Source: CAZOIA01 sp964579675
GTDB lineage: Bacteria; Planctomycetota; Phycisphaerae; UBA1845; PWPN01
DNA length: 14,761 nt
NCBI GenBank assembly: GCA_964579675.1
Contig: CAZOIA010000144.1
Coordinates: forward strand, 1-14,761
Reading direction: 5' to 3'
Below, piece by piece: positions 11,535-14,761 of the stretch (the first letter of the stretch is position 1; each line of letters begins with the position of its first letter). The notes beneath the pieces were generated by a model, which was not told the DNA's origin, searched no databases, and saw only the letters and a program-made list of their open reading frames with translations. The translations under genes and the position numbers were made by a program.

Positions 11535-13994
11535 ATGAAGAGGCTGGCGATTGTGCTGCTGGCGGTGGTTTTGTCGATCGCTCCGGCCGTGGCGGATTAC
11601 CCCGATCCGGAGCCCTGGTCAGGCTCGACGTATACGAGACAGGAGTGGGGTTTTCCCACGGGCGCTGGCCTGGGTGTGCCCCAGAGTCCCGATGTCTATA
11701 CTAATCCGTACGGCGAGCCCACCGCCACCGTCAGCGGACAGGCATTCTGGATCGACGACCCGTCCGTTTACGTACCGACGGACCGGCGGGGCGTGTGGGT
11801 CGTCGGCGATTTCGTGGAGCCCAGGCAGGCGGAGTTGGAGCTTTCGATACCCGACGCGGCCGTGCTGCCCGAGAAGCTGGTCTGGCTGCGAGTCACCTAC
11901 CTGCTGGTCGGCGAGCCGGGGTTTACCTACGACACGGAGCTGGCCTGCAGCAATCCGAGCGCGGTGATCGACAAGTTGTATGAACAGTCGAGACCCGTCC
12001 CGGACGATCCGGACTGGAACTACTACGAAGTCATGTGGCGGATCCGCCCCCAGCCCGGTCAGGAGACGATCGCGACCACTATCACGGTGCCCGGCGGGGC
12101 GCTGCTGGCCATGGACGACGTGCGGGCGGACACCGTCTGCCTGCCCGAGTCAAGGATCATCTACGTGGACGATGACGCGCCCGGCTTTAACGTCGGCACG
12201 AGTTGGGACACGGCGTTCAAGTATCTCCAGGACGCTCTGGCCGTGGCTGCCGCAGGCGCGGCCGATGAAATCCGCATCGCTCAAGGCACCTACCTGCCCG
12301 ATGAGGATCTGGCCAACCCGGACGGCACCGGCGACCGGACCGCCACGTTCCAACTCGTCAGCGGCGTGGCGATCTACGGCGGGTACGCCGGCCTCGGCGC
12401 GACCAACCCTGACGCGCGGGACATCGAGCAGTACGAAACCGTGCTCAGCGGCGACCTGGCCGGCAACGACGGTCCCAATTTCGCCAACAACGACGAAAAC
12501 AGCTACCACGTCGTCACCGGCAGCAACACCGACGCAACCGCGACCCTCGACGGCTTTACGATCACCGCCGGCAATGCCGACGGTTCGTCCGCCGACCGGA
12601 ACGGCGGGGGCGTCTACTGCTACGACGACGGGAGCGCCACAATATCCCACTGCACGATCAGCGGGAATTGGGCCGTCCGCAACGGCGGCGGGGTCTACTG
12701 CAAGTACAACAGCAGCCCGACGATCACGTACTGCGTCATCAGTGGGAACTCGGCCGTCGAGGGCGGCTACGGTGAGGGCGGGGGGATCTACTGCGAGTCC
12801 AGTAGCCCGACGATCACGAATTGCACGATCAGCGGGAACTCAGCGGGGAACAAGGGCGGCGGGGTCTCCTGCAAGCAGAACGCCAGCGCGAGGATCGCGA
12901 ACTGCGTCATGAGCGCGAACTCGCATAGCGGGCTCTACTGCTATTACAGCAGCCCGACGGTTGTCAATTGCACGATCGGCGGGAATTCGGCGTATCAGGG
13001 TGGCGGGATCCGCTGCGAGTGGAGCCACCCGATCGTGACCAACTGCACGATCAGTGGGAACTCCGCTCAAGCGGGCGGCGGCGGGGTCCACTGCTTCTCC
13101 AGTAACCCGAGGATCACGAACAGCATCCTCTGGGGCGATAACCCCGACGAAATCGGTACGTACTCCAGCACGCCCGTGGTCACCTACTCGTGCATCGAAG
13201 GCTGTGGCACGTATTGCTCCGCTCCGGACGACCACAATATCGGTGACGACCCGTTGTTCGCCGATGCCGACGGGCGCCTGTCTCCCGGGTCGCCCTGCAT
13301 CGACGCGGGCGACGACAATGCGATCTTCCGGCCTGCGGCATACGCGGATCTGGACGGCAACTACCGGATCATCAACTGCACTGTGGACATGGGGGCGTAC
13401 GAGTTCATACGTTACCGATTCGATCCGTTGGAAGAGCCCATGCTGTGTGGGGCCATCGTCCGCAAGACACACGGTGACGCGGGTGAGTTGGACGTCCACT
13501 TGCCGCTGCCGGGCGGGACCGAGTGTCGGTCCGGCGCGCTGAGGAACGTGATCCTGCTGTTCAGCGAGCCGGTCCAGGCCAACGACGGCTCGCTCGACAT
13601 CAATGATGAGGTCACGCTCGCCACGACGCCCCCCGGCGGGACGATCACCGGCCTGTCGATTGCCGGCAATGGATTGGAATTGCACGTGGACATCACAGGT
13701 GTGGTTGATGAATGGTGTGTAGGGCTGACGGTCGAAACGGGCACCGAGGGCATCACGGACCTGGATGGGAATCAACTGACGGGCGACAACGAGGTGTACA
13801 TTCAGGTCCTGGAAGGCAATACGAACGGCGACGACCACACGGACCTGATCGACATGGCCCAGGTGAAAAGCAAGAACGGTTCGCCGGTGGCCGGGGCGGA
13901 CGTGCGATTTGACGTGAACCTGGACGGCCGCATCGACCTGATCGACATGGCCCTGGTCAAGAGCCGAAACGGCGGCTCGGCGACGTGCCCATGA
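11535..13994 (+). CDS. Secreted right-handed beta-helix protein with C-terminal dockerin-like domain
   Basis: 819 aa from an ATG preceded by AAGGAGGGTTGAGA, an excellent ribosome site; the frame is open upstream but that part is intergenic. Signal peptide MKRLAIVLLAVVLSIAPAVA, cleaved before DY. Residues 21-205 form an Ig/jelly-roll-like region often seen at the front of planctomycete surface proteins. YVDDDAPGFNVGTSWDTAF at about 210 opens the parallel beta-helix, with about seven coils of GGGVYC...TI.NC.ISGN type (about 355-535). The helix is capped by DDPLFADADGRLSPGSPCID and GAYEF near 625, the usual end of this family. A domain with ILLFSEPV follows. The end (762-812) holds two calcium-type loops, NTNGDDHTDLID and DVNLDGRIDLID: a dockerin-type pair. 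Probable role is surface adhesion or polysaccharide binding; no catalytic residues of pectate lyases were recognised. Confidence 0.88.
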   Translation: MKRLAIVLLAVVLSIAPAVADYPDPEPWSGSTYTRQEWGFPTGAGLGVPQSPDVYTNPYGEPTATVSGQAFWIDDPSVYVPTDRRGVWVVGDFVEPRQAELELSIPDAAVLPEKLVWLRVTYLLVGEPGFTYDTELACSNPSAVIDKLYEQSRPVPDDPDWNYYEVMWRIRPQPGQETIATTITVPGGALLAMDDVRADTVCLPESRIIYVDDDAPGFNVGTSWDTAFKYLQDALAVAAAGAADEIRIAQGTYLPDEDLANPDGTGDRTATFQLVSGVAIYGGYAGLGATNPDARDIEQYETVLSGDLAGNDGPNFANNDENSYHVVTGSNTDATATLDGFTITAGNADGSSADRNGGGVYCYDDGSATISHCTISGNWAVRNGGGVYCKYNSSPTITYCVISGNSAVEGGYGEGGGIYCESSSPTITNCTISGNSAGNKGGGVSCKQNASARIANCVMSANSHSGLYCYYSSPTVVNCTIGGNSAYQGGGIRCEWSHPIVTNCTISGNSAQAGGGGVHCFSSNPRITNSILWGDNPDEIGTYSSTPVVTYSCIEGCGTYCSAPDDHNIGDDPLFADADGRLSPGSPCIDAGDDNAIFRPAAYADLDGNYRIINCTVDMGAYEFIRYRFDPLEEPMLCGAIVRKTHGDAGELDVHLPLPGGTECRSGALRNVILLFSEPVQANDGSLDINDEVTLATTPPGGTITGLSIAGNGLELHVDITGVVDEWCVGLTVETGTEGITDLDGNQLTGDNEVYIQVLEGNTNGDDHTDLIDMAQVKSKNGSPVAGADVRFDVNLDGRIDLIDMALVKSRNGGSATCP
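12603..13136 (+). repeat. Coding repeat: about seven beta-helix coils with two cysteines each
   Basis: Imperfect units of 21-29 codons begin with GGGVYC or GGGIYC and end NC(T/V)ISGNSA. DNA-level similarity is high in the TGCACGATCAGCGGGAA segment, which returns near 12651, 12823, 12969 and 13043 with one or two changes. Six of seven coils keep a Cys in the first position (YC, SC, RC) and another in the NC position. The last unit ends NSILWG and loses the second Cys. Confidence 0.75.
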
Positions 13995-14015
13995 AAAGCG
14001 ACGACGGGACGGCGG

Positions 14016-14078
14016 GGCGGCGGCGGTATCTTCTGCAACCACTGCAGCCCGACGATTGCCAACTGCGTCCTGTGGGGC
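14016..14078 (+). pseudogene. Orphan beta-helix coil remnant behind the stop of the beta-helix gene
   Basis: In the same frame as the upstream gene, starting 21 bp after its stop, the sequence reads GGGIFCNHCSPTIANCVLWG. This is an exact family match to the coils inside that gene (GGGIYC.SSSPTITNC.ISG; last coil ...SILWG). It has no start, signal or cap, and the following codons become unrelated. It is best read as the leftover of a paralogous gene, brought next to this one by duplication or recombination. Confidence 0.65.
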
Positions 14079-14137
14079 CGGCTGGCACTGTCAAGGAAGC
14101 GGTGGGGTGGCAGTGGTGCAAGCCCGGTGCCAGGTCC

Positions 14138-14178
14138 CACGGCCAAGCTCCGCTCGTTCCTCGCTACGCTTGACCGTG
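14138..14178. repeat. Second REP-like hairpin
   Basis: Arms CACGGCCAAGC (14138-14148) and GCTTGACCGTG (14168-14178) pair with one mismatch around a 19-nt loop. The right side continues into CCGTGCCACCC (14174-14184), the same 11-mer that flanks the hairpin behind the RAYT gene at 236-246. Left arms share CCACGG. Lies between the beta-helix remnant and the RCC1 gene; it could also help end transcription. Confidence 0.5.
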
Positions 14179-14232
14179 CCACCCGGCCGCGTACGTGACC
14201 GGTGGGTGGAGTGGTGAAGAAGGAGAATAGAA

Positions 14233-14761
14233 ATGCGCGTCAGCAAGAGAAGTGGCGTTTTGGGCTTGTGCGGCGGGGTCTCTTCGTCTCTCGGGGGGAC
14301 GGTTCTGGTGCTCGGTCTGGCCCTCCAGGCAGGTTCCCGTTCGGCAAGGGCCGAGGACCCAACGCCGACGGGATCGATCGTGGGCTGGGGAGAACAAGTC
14401 GTCGGCGTTGACCTGAGCTCGGGCCTCGAGGCGGTCGCGGCGGGGTACTACCACAGTCTCGGCGTGAAGACGGGCGGCTCGATCGTGGCGTGGGGACGCA
14501 ACGACTACGGCCAGTGCGACGTACCTTCGCCCAACACCGGCTCCGTGGCGGTCGCGGCGGGCTGGTCCCACAGTCTCGGCCTCAAGGACGACGGCTCGAT
14601 CGTGGCGTGGGGAAACAATGGTTGGGGCCAGTGCGACGTGCCTTCGCCCAACACGGGCTTCGTAGCGGTCGCGGGGGGCTGGTGCCACAGTCTCGGCCTG
14701 AAGGATGACGGCTCGATCGTGGCGTGGGGATACAACGACTACGGCCAGTGCAACGTGCCTT
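14233..14761 (+). CDS. Secreted RCC1-repeat protein, 5' part
   Basis: 176 codons are present and the gene runs off the window. AAGGAG lies eight bases before the ATG. The N-terminus MRVSKRSGVLGLCGG is followed by a hydrophobic stretch GGTVLVLGLALQAG and AxA-like SARA, then EDPTPTG, a signal peptide of about 40 residues. The mature part consists of 39-residue RCC1-type repeats with the pattern GSIVAWGxNDYGQCDVPSPN, VAVAAGWSHSLGLKDD. RCC1 repeats fold as blades of a seven-bladed propeller; three start within the window. Bacterial secreted versions are mostly uncharacterised binding proteins; there is no sign of the eukaryotic nucleotide-exchange role. Confidence 0.88.
   Translation, partial: MRVSKRSGVLGLCGGVSSSLGGTVLVLGLALQAGSRSARAEDPTPTGSIVGWGEQVVGVDLSSGLEAVAAGYYHSLGVKTGGSIVAWGRNDYGQCDVPSPNTGSVAVAAGWSHSLGLKDDGSIVAWGNNGWGQCDVPSPNTGFVAVAGGWCHSLGLKDDGSIVAWGYNDYGQCNVP
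14476..14761 (+). repeat. 117-bp tandem coding repeats (RCC1 units)
   Basis: The segment GGCTCGATCGTGGCGTGGGGA-like start returns at 14476, 14593 and 14710, exactly 117 bp (39 codons) apart. Units differ by only scattered bases, mainly in the RNDY/NNGW/YNDY and ACC/ACG positions. High DNA identity points to recent expansion or ongoing homogenisation. The array continues beyond the window. Confidence 0.85.

Noticed and set aside
12603..13136. CRISPR-like repeats
   Set aside because: The repeats are in-frame coding units of varying length with no unique spacers and no cas genes.
12840..14042. 400-codon open frame on the minus strand
   Set aside because: It lies antisense to the beta-helix/dockerin gene, whose frame has a signal peptide, ribosome site and recognisable domains. 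Long antisense frames are expected in G+C-rich repeats.

Overview
The window reads as chromosomal DNA of a G+C-rich planctomycete, most likely Phycisphaerae-like. This is inferred from gene content: a DUF6807 ('PmoA-like') protein beside a TIM-barrel sugar isomerase/epimerase, a large secreted parallel beta-helix protein ending in a dockerin-type pair of calcium loops, a secreted RCC1-repeat protein, and a lipoprotein with TPR-like helices. No rRNA or other taxonomic marker is present, so the assignment is tentative.

Layout. 1-2115 is an accessory-looking patch: the 3' end of a REP-associated tyrosine transposase with a REP-like hairpin just behind it, a minus-strand PD-(D/E)XK nuclease-like gene, a small hypothetical ORF and an intact tRNA-Ser(GGA). 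2220-4694 is a minus-strand cysteine-synthesis operon (Rrf2 regulator, cysK, cysE) whose ORFs overlap and whose promoter is covered by a 21-bp inverted repeat. 4740-5173 is a scar: a 69-codon IS3-type orfA fragment abuts the first ~45 codons of a uroporphyrinogen-decarboxylase-like gene. That fragment was once the third gene of a minus-strand cluster (5031-7467: isomerase, DUF6807 protein, URO-D-like). A lipoprotein gene and ispD follow at 7538-9519, also on the minus strand.

From 9750 the strand switches to plus. tgt and yajC overlap by 4 bp, and secD/secF do not follow. An intergenic region with a perfect TATAAT box and a possibly frameshifted small ORF leads to an 819-aa secreted beta-helix/dockerin protein. 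Behind its stop lies an orphan beta-helix repeat remnant and a second REP-like hairpin sharing an 11-mer with the first. The window ends inside an RCC1-repeat gene made of exact-period 117-bp repeats.

How the genes work together. CysE makes O-acetylserine and CysK converts it with sulfide to cysteine. The CysE C-terminus ends in GDGI, the tail that docks into CysK in the classical cysteine synthase complex. The Rrf2 protein carries three clustered cysteines and probably controls the operon. IspD feeds isoprenoid synthesis, Tgt modifies tRNA, and YajC assists protein export. I found no convincing wholly new system. The most interesting items are the broken URO-D gene, the Rrf2-cysK-cysE arrangement with its operator, the shared REP hairpins, the frameshifted small ORF, and the repeat remnants around the surface-protein genes.
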